DNA of 60,925 nucleotides, taken from Oscillospiraceae bacterium (GTDB taxonomy: Bacteria > Bacillota > Clostridia > Oscillospirales > CAG-272). The translations under genes were made by a program, and so were the position numbers. This document shows, in pieces, positions 41,767 through 49,434 of the stretch (positions are counted from its first letter, which is position 1; every line of letters starts with the position of its first letter). Where the stretch lies: assembly GCA_015064885.1 (NCBI GenBank), contig SVRJ01000010.1, positions 1-60,925 of the forward strand. The letters run 5' to 3'. The notes below the pieces were generated by a model. The model was given only the letters and a program-made list of their open reading frames with translations, was not told the origin of the DNA and did not search any database.

Positions 41767-43315
41767 TATTCTCTTCCTCCGTATCAATTACAACTCTTTC
41801 TGTTTTGGTCATAAGAAGACCGATATCTTCCTTTTTAGCACCTCTTGCTTCAACTATACCCGTTATTCTGCCGGAGTTGATAACGAGTATCCTGTCGCAG
41901 AGATCGATAAGAACGTCAAGGTCCTCTCCAACGAAGATGACCGCAACTCCGTTCTCCTTCTGCTTATTAAGAAGATTATATATGGTGTAAGAGGAGTTTA
42001 TATCAAGACCTCTTACCGGATACGCCGCCATGAGAAGCTTAGGCGAAGCTGCTATTTCACGTCCTACGAGCACCTTCTGAACGTTACCGCCCGAAAGTCG
42101 TCTTACGGGAGTATTAAGTCCGGGAGTAACGACCTCAAGGCTGTTGACTATCTCGTTTGCAAGATCCTTGGGACGCTGTCTGTCAACAAAGAAAGAGTGA
42201 CCGCGTCTGTAGCTTCGAAGCATCATATTATCGGTAATGTTCATGTTACCGACAAGTCCCATTCCGAGTCTGTCCTCGGGAACGAAAGAAAGACGCACAC
42301 CGAGATCGCGTATCTGAAGCGGTGTTTTATCTCTGAGGTTTACGACCTCACCGTTCTTGGGGTTATTATAGGTTATCTCTCCCGAATCAAGATGCTGAAG
42401 TCCGGCAATAGCCTCAAGGAGCTCTCTCTGTCCGCTTCCGGCAATACCGGCAATACCGAGTATCTCACCGCTTCTGGCTGTAAAGGAAACGTCGTCAAGT
42501 ACCTTTATTCCGTCGTGATTTGTGCTTGTAAGTCCGGATACCGTAAGTCTCGTCTGAGGATCTACAGGCTCGCTTCTGTGAATATTGAGGTCTACCTTCT
42601 TACCTACCATCATTTCTGTAAGCTCGGACTCATTTGTTTCTGAGGTGTTCACTGTAGCTATATGCTCGCCCTTTCTGAGGACTGCGACCTTATCGGATAT
42701 AGAAAGCACCTCGTGAAGCTTATGCGTAATTATAATTATCGACTTTCCGTCGTCACGCATGCGTCTGAGGACCTTGAAGAGCTTCTCTGTCTCCTGCGGA
42801 GTAAGAACGGCGGTAGGCTCATCGAGGATAAGTATATCGGCTCCTCTGTAGAGGACCTTTATTATTTCTACCGTCTGCTTTTCGGAAACAGACATTTCGT
42901 ATATTTTTTTCTTGGGATCTATATTGAATCCGTAGCGCTGAGAAATCTCGAGCACACGGTTATTTACTTCTTTAAGGTTATATCTTGTTCCGTCTTTTAC
43001 ACCGAGAACGATATTCTCGCTCGCTGAAAATACGTCTACCAGCTTAAAGTGCTGGTGTATCATTCCTATTTTATATTTGAAAGCATCCTTGGGAGAGCGA
43101 ATAACTACCTCTTCTCCGTCCACAAGGATATGTCCACTGTCCGGAAAATATATTCCGGCGATCATATTCATAAGTGTGGTTTTTCCGCAGCCGTTCTCAC
43201 CGAGAATAGCGAGTATCTCGTTTTTATAAACGGTCAGATCAACATTGTTATTTGCAATTACACTACCGAAAGACTTGGTAACACCTCTGAGCTCCAATGC
43301 AACAGCCTTATCCAC
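41759..43315 (-). CDS. Nucleoside ABC transporter ATP-binding protein, two ATPase domains
   Basis: A 518-residue tandem ATPase (NupO/YufO/RbsA-like). The start is GTG at 43315, placed by CGGAGGTG eight bases before. The first domain has GENGCGKTT, MIHQHFKLV (Q loop), and ILILDEPTAVLTP. The second has GIAGSGQRELLEA in place of a full Walker A, LSGGNVQKVLVGREI and a weakened Walker B (LLMAAYPVRGLD). Asymmetry of this kind is normal for the family. It energises the two permeases encoded downstream. Confidence 0.9.
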   Translation of the reverse strand: MDKAVALELRGVTKSFGSVIANNNVDLTVYKNEILAILGENGCGKTTLMNMIAGIYFPDSGHILVDGEEVVIRSPKDAFKYKIGMIHQHFKLVDVFSASENIVLGVKDGTRYNLKEVNNRVLEISQRYGFNIDPKKKIYEMSVSEKQTVEIIKVLYRGADILILDEPTAVLTPQETEKLFKVLRRMRDDGKSIIIITHKLHEVLSISDKVAVLRKGEHIATVNTSETNESELTEMMVGKKVDLNIHRSEPVDPQTRLTVSGLTSTNHDGIKVLDDVSFTARSGEILGIAGIAGSGQRELLEAIAGLQHLDSGEITYNNPKNGEVVNLRDKTPLQIRDLGVRLSFVPEDRLGMGLVGNMNITDNMMLRSYRRGHSFFVDRQRPKDLANEIVNSLEVVTPGLNTPVRRLSGGNVQKVLVGREIAASPKLLMAAYPVRGLDINSSYTIYNLLNKQKENGVAVIFVGEDLDVLIDLCDRILVINSGRITGIVEARGAKKEDIGLLMTKTERVVIDTEEENNG

Positions 43316-43360
43316 GCTGCACCTCCGAAAATCAATCAAAAATTAATACTTTGCAAAAAC

Positions 43361-43402
43361 TAAAAAATCGGAACCTGCCGGGGCAATCAGCCCCGGCGTT
43401 CC
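43361..43402 (-). terminator. Attenuator between bmpA and the ABC genes
   Basis: On the minus strand GGAACGCCGGGGC pairs with GCCCCGGCAGGTTCC (stem arms between 43370 and 43402) and ends in GATTTTTTAG. It lies in the 119-bp gap after the bmpA stop. It should reduce transcription into the ATPase and permease genes, giving excess binding protein. Confidence 0.88.
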
Positions 43403-43434
43403 TTAAATAAAAGCCTTACCTAATACGGATATTA

Positions 43435-44625
43435 TCAGTCACCGTAGTCTTCGTTCATAAGCTCGATTCCATCGATTCTGAGATCGAAGTAAGGAGCGGA
43501 CATGATCTTGGACTCCTGGAAGTAACCGTCAACAACAACTTCCTTGTCCTCAACCTTGTGTGATGTTACAGCAGCGCCGCCTACTGTGATGAAGCCGGCT
43601 GTAGCTGTATCGAATACATGGAGAGTACCTGCCTGAAGCTTGGACTTGACGTCAGCGATCTTTTCAACTGTGCCTGCAGCAGCAGCCTTTGTATTAACTT
43701 CTGTAAGAACAACAGAATCTGTAGCTATTGTGCCTGTCCAGTCTGTGTCGATCTTCTTGCCTGCCATGTTCTGCTCGCAGATATACTTGATATAAGGAGC
43801 CCAGTTGATTCTGGAAGAAACGATAAATGTGCTGGGGCAGTCTTCAAGAGTAGAACCGTTGTAAGAAACGTTGGGAACGCCCTTTTCCTCGCAAACTGTA
43901 GGAGCACCCATAGAGTCAGCGTGCTGGCTTATAAGAACGCATCCCTTGTCGATAAGAGCAAGAGCTGTATTCTTTTCGAGGTTTTCATCATACCAGCTGC
44001 CTGTGAACTGAACCTTCATTGTAACGGAGGGGCATACAGACTTTGCGCCAAGGTAGAAGGATGTGTAACCGGAGATAACTTCTGCGTATGTAAATGCGCC
44101 TACGTAACCCATAACAGCCTTGTCAGCAGTGATCTTACCGCTGGAGATCATTTCGTTGAGCTTCATGCCTGCAGCAACACCTGCAAGGTATCTGCCTTCA
44201 TAGATGGAAGCGAAAGCATTGTGATAGTTGGGAAGGTTCTTAACGTGAGCCTGGTTACCTGTAGCATGGCAGAACTCAACGTCCTTGAACTCTTCAGCAG
44301 CCTTGATCATGTATGTTTCATGACCGAAGGAGTCAGCGAAGATAATGTCGCATCCCTCGTCAACGAGGTCGCAAGCAGCTTCGTAGCACTCATTGGATTC
44401 GGGAATATTCTTCTTGAATACTACCTGAGCCTCTGTGAGACCGAGCTCCTTAGCAGCGGCATTGATACCGTTGATAAAGTTGAGGTCGTAGGTGGAGAAT
44501 TCATCGTGAAGAAGAATTACGCCGAGTTTGAAGTCTGCGTTGTCCTTCTTACAGGAAGCAAACGCAAAGCACATGGTTGTAATCATAACTACAACAAGCG
44601 CAAGAGAAAGGACTTTCTTGAACAT
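43435..44625 (-). CDS. bmpA: BMP family substrate-binding lipoprotein
   Basis: A 396-residue lipoprotein with signal peptide ending in FAFASC (lipidated Cys near residue 25). The mature protein is of the PnrA/BmpA type, which binds purine nucleosides outside the membrane: GVILLHDEFSTYDLNFINGINAA, DEGCDIIFADSFGHETYM, KAVMGYVGAFTYAEVISGY and ISQHADSMGAPTVCEEKGV are the conserved segments. It heads the transporter operon, with a leader of about 145 bases and an attenuator behind it. The nucleoside ligand is inferred from the family and the NupOPQ-like partners. Confidence 0.92.
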   Translation of the reverse strand: MFKKVLSLALVVVMITTMCFAFASCKKDNADFKLGVILLHDEFSTYDLNFINGINAAAKELGLTEAQVVFKKNIPESNECYEAACDLVDEGCDIIFADSFGHETYMIKAAEEFKDVEFCHATGNQAHVKNLPNYHNAFASIYEGRYLAGVAAGMKLNEMISSGKITADKAVMGYVGAFTYAEVISGYTSFYLGAKSVCPSVTMKVQFTGSWYDENLEKNTALALIDKGCVLISQHADSMGAPTVCEEKGVPNVSYNGSTLEDCPSTFIVSSRINWAPYIKYICEQNMAGKKIDTDWTGTIATDSVVLTEVNTKAAAAGTVEKIADVKSKLQAGTLHVFDTATAGFITVGGAAVTSHKVEDKEVVVDGYFQESKIMSAPYFDLRIDGIELMNEDYGD

Positions 44626-44775
44626 TTTTAGTGTTCCTCCTAAAAAATTTTATTTGGCTTTTCGCCTAAAAATAAATTAAGTAACTTTGCAAGACCAAAT
44701 CACTTATAACGGCACGAGTGTAAACACAAGAGAACTATAAGATATTGTATATGCAAAATTACTTCCTTCCCTTAA

Positions 44776-44804
44776 ATTATAACATATTTCTATCCGAAAG
44801 TCAA
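44776..44804 (-). promoter_or_regulatory. Sigma-A promoter of the bmpA operon
   Basis: On the minus strand TTGACT (44799-44804), a 17-bp spacer ending in TGT, TATAAT (44776-44781). The leader (44626-44770) has one small hairpin, GGC-GAAAA-GCC extended by TTATTT/AAATAA, followed by TTTTTT just before the ribosome binding site. It could act as an attenuator. No purine riboswitch core is seen. Confidence 0.8.
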
Positions 44805-44845
44805 TATTTTTTAATAAATTTATTATCATTTTCTATCAAACAAAT

Positions 44846-44872
44846 AAAAACACAAGCGCTTTGGGTGTTTTT
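44846..44872 (-). terminator. Weak terminator after the glycerophosphodiesterase gene
   Basis: AAAAACAC (44846-44853) and GTGTTTTT (44865-44872) pair around a small AAGCGCTT palindrome. With the promoter and leader of bmpA this accounts for the 302-bp gap 44626-44927. I see no gene in it. Confidence 0.5.
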
Positions 44873-44927
44873 TTGTAGATACTGTGAAAGCGCACTCAGG
44901 CAATTGACAAAAGTAAAATGAATTATT

Positions 44928-45674
44928 TTACATTAAAGAGGCTATTTTGTTTGTCGGTATATAGTCAAGCTTCATGTCAAGCATAATAAGACATTTTTCA
45001 ACCGTATCTCCCGCACGGAGGCAGACCTTAACACCTGCCTCGTGCGTTCTTTCGATAAGTCCTTCGGGAACCTTTGAAAGGTCGGGATAATTGTATGAAA
45101 CTCCGCAATTTCCTCTTCTTCCGAGGATGGGTAGATTTTCTTCGGATGAAAAGATATGATGCAAAAAGATAACGTCGCTTATATCCGCAGCTGCGAGTAT
45201 ATGCTCGAGTTGTATTGACGAGAAGACAGAAAGATCGGTCATATCCTCTTTTTTGAGGTAGTCTATTATATCTCCGACAACCGAAACGTTGCCCTTGCTT
45301 TCAAGGAATGGGACTGCACAGTATCTCTTGCATATTTCTATGTATTCTGAAAACAGCGGTATACGAAGAAGCTCTTTAGCGATACTATCAACGTTATGCC
45401 CTTTTATTACTCGCAGCTTTCTGAGATCCGCGAGAGTTACGTCCTCTATTACAAGGTCCTCCCCGTACATCTTGAGCGTATTTGAATCATGACAACAAAC
45501 AAGTGCCCCGTCACGTGTTTTATGCACGTCCGTCTCTATAGCCCAAAAGCCTCTTTTTCCCGCCTCTTCAAAGGATACAAGTGTATTTTCGGGAGCCGTG
45601 GGTGTAAATCCGCGGTGAGCTATAAATCTTACATTTTCGCGGCGGTTTTCTCCGTCAAAAATATTTCTTCGCAT
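44928..45674 (-). CDS. Glycerophosphodiester phosphodiesterase
   Basis: A 248-residue single-domain GDPD. FIAHRGFTPTAPENTLVSF gives the HRG and ENT catalytic elements, AIETDVHKTRDGALVCCHDSN the E-x-D metal site and His, and FLESKG the later Glu/Lys. It hydrolyses glycerophosphodiesters to glycerol 3-phosphate and an alcohol. There is no signal peptide, so it is cytoplasmic. It follows the FAD oxidoreductase gene with no gap and is cotranscribed. Confidence 0.9.
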   Translation of the reverse strand: MRRNIFDGENRRENVRFIAHRGFTPTAPENTLVSFEEAGKRGFWAIETDVHKTRDGALVCCHDSNTLKMYGEDLVIEDVTLADLRKLRVIKGHNVDSIAKELLRIPLFSEYIEICKRYCAVPFLESKGNVSVVGDIIDYLKKEDMTDLSVFSSIQLEHILAAADISDVIFLHHIFSSEENLPILGRRGNCGVSYNYPDLSKVPEGLIERTHEAGVKVCLRAGDTVEKCLIMLDMKLDYIPTNKIASLM

Positions 45675-47492
45675 TTATCTCACCTCAAACGCAAAGAGGT
45701 GTGTCTGCACGCTTCCGTACGTATGATATAGCTCCTCGCTCGCGTGTGTTGATTCGGTAACAAGTCTTACGGCCTTAGTAGTTACGTCAAGCTCTCCGGT
45801 AACGTGGCGCATATAGTTATCATTCTTTCTGTAAACTTCCTTCCACTCTCCGTTTTCATCAAGAGCTTCTATTCTGAAAGCCTTGACAAGGCACTTGGGG
45901 AATCCGAAGGCAGTTCCGTTATATGTGCGCGCCTTGAAGAGAGGCATCGGGATCGTCATAAGATTGGGGTTGCCGTCAATATATTCTCTATCAAGGTCAC
46001 TGTCAAAAATAATTCTGAACGAGCTTACCTTTGTGGGCTTATCAAACGTATACGTTATCGGATTTTCAGCTTTTCCGTAATATCCGTTATCATTTCCCCA
46101 AACGCGCCTGTCAATACCGTTCAAAAGTGCGGAAGGGTCGCCGTACGCCGCGGTAAGTGTTGCATTAGCAGAGAGAGGAGCTATCTTACGTCTGAAATGA
46201 GGAAGCCAGCAGTCATCCTCCATAAGAATATTCCGGATCTCCTCTATTCTTGTTTTTGCCGCCTCGCGGGGAGTGAGACCGTCCCTCGTTGCAACGTATG
46301 CCGCGGTACCTACAGCCTGTCCGACAACTCCGCAGGTCCCCATTACACGCGTTGTACTGAAGGCAATATGAGTCGCACTTATATTTCTTCCCGCAAACAT
46401 AAGGTTGTCTATATTTTTTGAATAGAGCGATCTGAGAGGAATGCCGTAAGGCTCGGTAAGTCTTCTCTTCTGAAGGTGTCCTCCATCCTTACCGGTCATA
46501 TGGAAGCCCCCGGGCAGGTGATTATCTATCTGCCAACCTCCGTACGCTACCTCATCCGCAAATGCAGTTCCGTTTTCAACGTCGTTCTGCGTAAGAATAT
46601 AGTCTCCCACGTAGCGCAGGCTTTCACGCTTTCCGGGTAAGAAGCCAAGCCATTCAAGTTCCCAATTATCCGCACCGTGGTCACCGTGATTTTTCATATG
46701 GTCCCAGCATCCGAACGCTATTTTCAAAAGCTCATCGCGAAGCTCCTCGGTATCGTGAATGGTATCCTGCATGCCTCCTATCTCTATCCAATAGAAGTTG
46801 GTATTAAGGTCCTGAAGCATTGTGTGGGGTTTATTATGCATAGCCTCGTCCGTATCAAATTTATATGCCCATGAGGGAGGAGTGAACTCGACCTTATGAT
46901 CGGTCTCGCGGCATTGGAGAAGAACACTCATACCCATAGTGTGATCGTCCGCAACGTCAAGTCCGAATTCCTCGTTAAATTCAGCCCTCGCTTCTCTTCC
47001 CCTCTTATATTCCGCCCCAGTAAGAGGAGCAAGAATAGAGTCGCCCGAGCAGTCGGCAAATATATCAGCCTCTACCGTATGCCAGGTATACGTTGTAAGC
47101 TGGAAACCGGTTACGCTTTCTATTCTGCTTCCGCTCATTTTTGCGGACGTACAGGCACAGTTCATAATAAGGGTGATATTGGGTTCAAATCTCACCTTTT
47201 CATAAAGAATAGAATCCCATATCGAATAGTTTCTTTCGGGGTTTCTGTACATGTTTTCAAGCGCTATTTCCTCGAGTATTCCGGTTTCCTGAAGATTTCT
47301 CACGCGGCTTCCCGCTCCGCATATCCACATTTTTATCTCTGAAGAAGCATTTCCTCCAAGAACAGGTCTGTCATGCATAAGGGCGACCTTTGCACCGTGT
47401 CTTGCCGCAGATATAGCTGCAAGCATTCCGGCAATTCCTCCGCCGACAACGCAAAAGTCCACCTTGTGATTTAAGTTTCTGAGTCGGTTCAT
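45675..47492 (-). CDS. FAD-dependent oxidoreductase with C-terminal beta domain
   Basis: A 605-residue flavoprotein. The dinucleotide motif VDFCVVGGGIAGMLAAISAA is near residues 10-29. GGNASSEIKMWICGAG and FADCSGDSILAPLTGAEYKRG mark the FAD_oxidored family of large Clostridial and Bacteroidetes enzymes often found in carbohydrate or cyclitol loci. MFAGRNISATHIAFSTTRVMGTCGVVGQAVG is the second FAD contact. The last 150 residues form a beta-sandwich (discoidin-like; KVSSFRIIFDSDLDREY). No signal peptide is present. The start follows GGGGGAA. It is divergent from an AraC regulator that may control it. Confidence 0.85.
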   Translation of the reverse strand: MNRLRNLNHKVDFCVVGGGIAGMLAAISAARHGAKVALMHDRPVLGGNASSEIKMWICGAGSRVRNLQETGILEEIALENMYRNPERNYSIWDSILYEKVRFEPNITLIMNCACTSAKMSGSRIESVTGFQLTTYTWHTVEADIFADCSGDSILAPLTGAEYKRGREARAEFNEEFGLDVADDHTMGMSVLLQCRETDHKVEFTPPSWAYKFDTDEAMHNKPHTMLQDLNTNFYWIEIGGMQDTIHDTEELRDELLKIAFGCWDHMKNHGDHGADNWELEWLGFLPGKRESLRYVGDYILTQNDVENGTAFADEVAYGGWQIDNHLPGGFHMTGKDGGHLQKRRLTEPYGIPLRSLYSKNIDNLMFAGRNISATHIAFSTTRVMGTCGVVGQAVGTAAYVATRDGLTPREAAKTRIEEIRNILMEDDCWLPHFRRKIAPLSANATLTAAYGDPSALLNGIDRRVWGNDNGYYGKAENPITYTFDKPTKVSSFRIIFDSDLDREYIDGNPNLMTIPMPLFKARTYNGTAFGFPKCLVKAFRIEALDENGEWKEVYRKNDNYMRHVTGELDVTTKAVRLVTESTHASEELYHTYGSVQTHLFAFEVR

Positions 47493-47502
47493 ATATTCCC
47501 CC

Positions 47503-47531
47503 TTGACTTTAAAAATACTTTATGATATAAT
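47503..47531 (+). promoter_or_regulatory. Sigma-A promoter of the AraC gene
   Basis: TTGACT at 47503-47508, a 17-bp spacer ending in TGA, TATAAT at 47526-47531. Confidence 0.8.
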
Positions 47532-47567
47532 TATACTACTCACAAAACATAATTTAAAGAGGAGATT

Positions 47568-47597
47568 GTGATATTTTTATTACATTTTGTGATATGA
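47568..47597 (+). CDS. Possible nine-codon leader peptide before araC
   Basis: A GTG at 47568 follows AAAGAGGAG, the only good ribosome binding site in the leader. It opens a nine-codon frame (encoded peptide MIFLLHFVI) whose TGA stop overlaps the ATG of the AraC gene as ATGA. The AraC start itself has no ribosome binding site. Translation of the regulator may therefore depend on this upstream frame. The spacing from the binding site to GTG is short (three to five bases). Confidence 0.45.
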   Translation: MIFLLHFVI

Positions 47598-48505
47598 TAA
47601 AGGATTACATTCAAAACCACAAAAACGACGGACGGTACGTTGACGTTTCAGAATCGAAAGCCGTGAATATTTTCGGATGGACAGATCACACCGTATCAAG
47701 GCACGCTATCCTATCGCACAGAAAAACCTACTATACGCGAGAAAATTTTTCCGAGCGTCTCCACTCTCACGAATTTTACGAGCTGGTTGCGTATATCGGA
47801 GGAGACGTGGAATACACCAATGAAGATCTTCTCTACACACCGTCAAATAAATGTCTGTCTGTAATAATAAACCGTCCGGGAGAGGAGCACACTACAAGAC
47901 TCCTTCGCGATGGAATATATGAGAGATACGTTCTCTATTTTGACAAGGAGTTTCTTGAATTTTTCGGATCCTTCCTTCCCTTTCTTTCTTTTTTGGATTC
48001 TCTGAGCGGATTTGCACTTTCATTCGAAAAGGAAGCCGGCGAAAGGATAGTATCCTTTTTCGAGCATGCGCTTACCGAAACAAAAAAAGAGAGCCCTTCC
48101 TCTGTCCAATGTGCGTATTCCAACATTCTTTTCGCTTTTTCGGAAATAAGCTCAAAAGAGGGATCCAGCACCGAAATAAAATATATTCCCGAAAACGTTC
48201 TTAAAATAAAAAGCTACGTTGATTCGGGATGCAAAGATATAAAAAACGTAAACGCTATTGCCGAAAGATTTTTCTACAGCCGGGAGCATCTCTCCCGCCT
48301 ATTCAAAAAATACTTCAACGTTACGCTTGCCGACTATCTTGCAAAGAGAAAATGTGAGGAAAGCAAGGCTTTGCTCATCGCCGGAGAAAATATAGGTGAC
48401 GTTTGCTATATATGCGGTTTTGGAAGCGTTCCTTCATTTGTCCGCGCATTCAAAAAATTTTACCATATGACACCGTCTGAATTTTCCCATAACAAAATAA
48501 ACTGA
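47594..48505 (+). CDS. AraC family transcriptional regulator
   Basis: A 303-residue regulator. The N-terminal cupin-like sensor (about 40-190) contains ERLHSHEFYELVAYIGGDVEY. The C-terminal pair of HTH motifs (about 205-300) includes NAIAERFFYSREHLSRLFKKYF and the signature DVCYICGFGSVPSFVRAFKKF. It binds DNA and probably a sugar-like ligand. It is divergent from the FAD oxidoreductase/phosphodiesterase operon and upstream of an isomerase gene, so either could be its target. Confidence 0.92.
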   Translation: MIKDYIQNHKNDGRYVDVSESKAVNIFGWTDHTVSRHAILSHRKTYYTRENFSERLHSHEFYELVAYIGGDVEYTNEDLLYTPSNKCLSVIINRPGEEHTTRLLRDGIYERYVLYFDKEFLEFFGSFLPFLSFLDSLSGFALSFEKEAGERIVSFFEHALTETKKESPSSVQCAYSNILFAFSEISSKEGSSTEIKYIPENVLKIKSYVDSGCKDIKNVNAIAERFFYSREHLSRLFKKYFNVTLADYLAKRKCEESKALLIAGENIGDVCYICGFGSVPSFVRAFKKFYHMTPSEFSHNKIN

Positions 48506-48532
48506 AACAGCCTATTATTTTTTTAAAAGCTA

Positions 48533-48561
48533 TTGACCAAACCCGAAAAATATGATACAAT
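48533..48561 (+). promoter_or_regulatory. Sigma-A promoter of the 48603 gene
   Basis: TTGACC at 48533-48538, a 17-bp spacer ending in TGA, TACAAT at 48556-48561. Confidence 0.75.
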
Positions 48562-48602
48562 ATCAGTAAGCCAAGACTTTAGCATAAGAAAGGAAACTTA
48601 TT

Positions 48603-49421
48603 ATGAAATATGCACAAACACTCAAAAAAGGCACATCTTGCTGCTTTGGAGGACAACTCACATCAGAAAATCTTCCGCTCTACAAAAGCGCTGATATAGA
48701 TTGCGTAGAAATATCTTATCCGAACGTTCAGGCTCTCAGAGAGAGTGATGCTTTGACAAAAGGGCTTCACAAGGAATATGGAATCGAGCTTTGGTCAATA
48801 CATCTTCCCTTCTCGAGAAAGCTTGATATTTCGGTTACGGACGATGAGGCGCGCCGTTTTATAATCGATACAAATATTGCCCTTATCGAGGAAGCCGCAC
48901 GTCTCGGCGTAAAGGTCGCGATCCTCCACCCCTCGAGTGAGCCTATAACAGACGAGGACAGACCCGAGCGTCTGAGGAGAAGCAAAAACGCAATAATCGA
49001 ACTCAATTCTGTCTGTAGCAAGGTAGGAATGAAGCTTGCGGTCGAAAATCTTCCCCGTACGTGTCTTTGCAATCGCTATACCGAAATGATAGAGCTTCTT
49101 TCTGGAACGGGTGCAGGTATAGTCTTTGATGCAAATCATTCTCTCGTAGACGATAACGTCGAATTCCTCGCCGCTCTTGCGGATTCCGGAATCGAGATAG
49201 TTTCTCTTCACCTTTCCGACTACGACGGTATAGACGAGCGTCACCGTCTCCCGGGCGAGGGCATTAACGATTGGAAGAACCTTTTGGCCATTCTTGAAAG
49301 AGTAAACTACAGCGGTCCGTTAATGTACGAGGTTCCCATGAAGCCAAAGACATGTGAGCTCCCCTACACGTACGACGATCTTAAGGAAAACCAGAAAAAG
49401 CTTGCGGCGGGCGAGCTGTGA
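48603..49421 (+). CDS. Sugar phosphate isomerase/epimerase
   Basis: A 272-residue xylose isomerase-like TIM barrel starting after AAAGGAAA. Conserved segments are DCVEISYPN (strand 1-2), VAILHPSSEPI, LAVENLPRTC, IVFDANHSLVD and EIVSLHLSDYDGIDERH with GEGINDW, the usual metal/His array of the AP-endonuclease-2-like superfamily. It has its own promoter and precedes a surface phosphoesterase gene by 13 bp. The substrate is unknown. Confidence 0.87.
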   Translation: MKYAQTLKKGTSCCFGGQLTSENLPLYKSADIDCVEISYPNVQALRESDALTKGLHKEYGIELWSIHLPFSRKLDISVTDDEARRFIIDTNIALIEEAARLGVKVAILHPSSEPITDEDRPERLRRSKNAIIELNSVCSKVGMKLAVENLPRTCLCNRYTEMIELLSGTGAGIVFDANHSLVDDNVEFLAALADSGIEIVSLHLSDYDGIDERHRLPGEGINDWKNLLAILERVNYSGPLMYEVPMKPKTCELPYTYDDLKENQKKLAAGEL

Positions 49422-49434
49422 TAAGACAACTCCT

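Noticed and set aside
44626-44775. Purine riboswitch in the bmpA leader
   Set aside because: Nucleoside transporters often have one, but the conserved junction and loop bases are absent on the minus strand.
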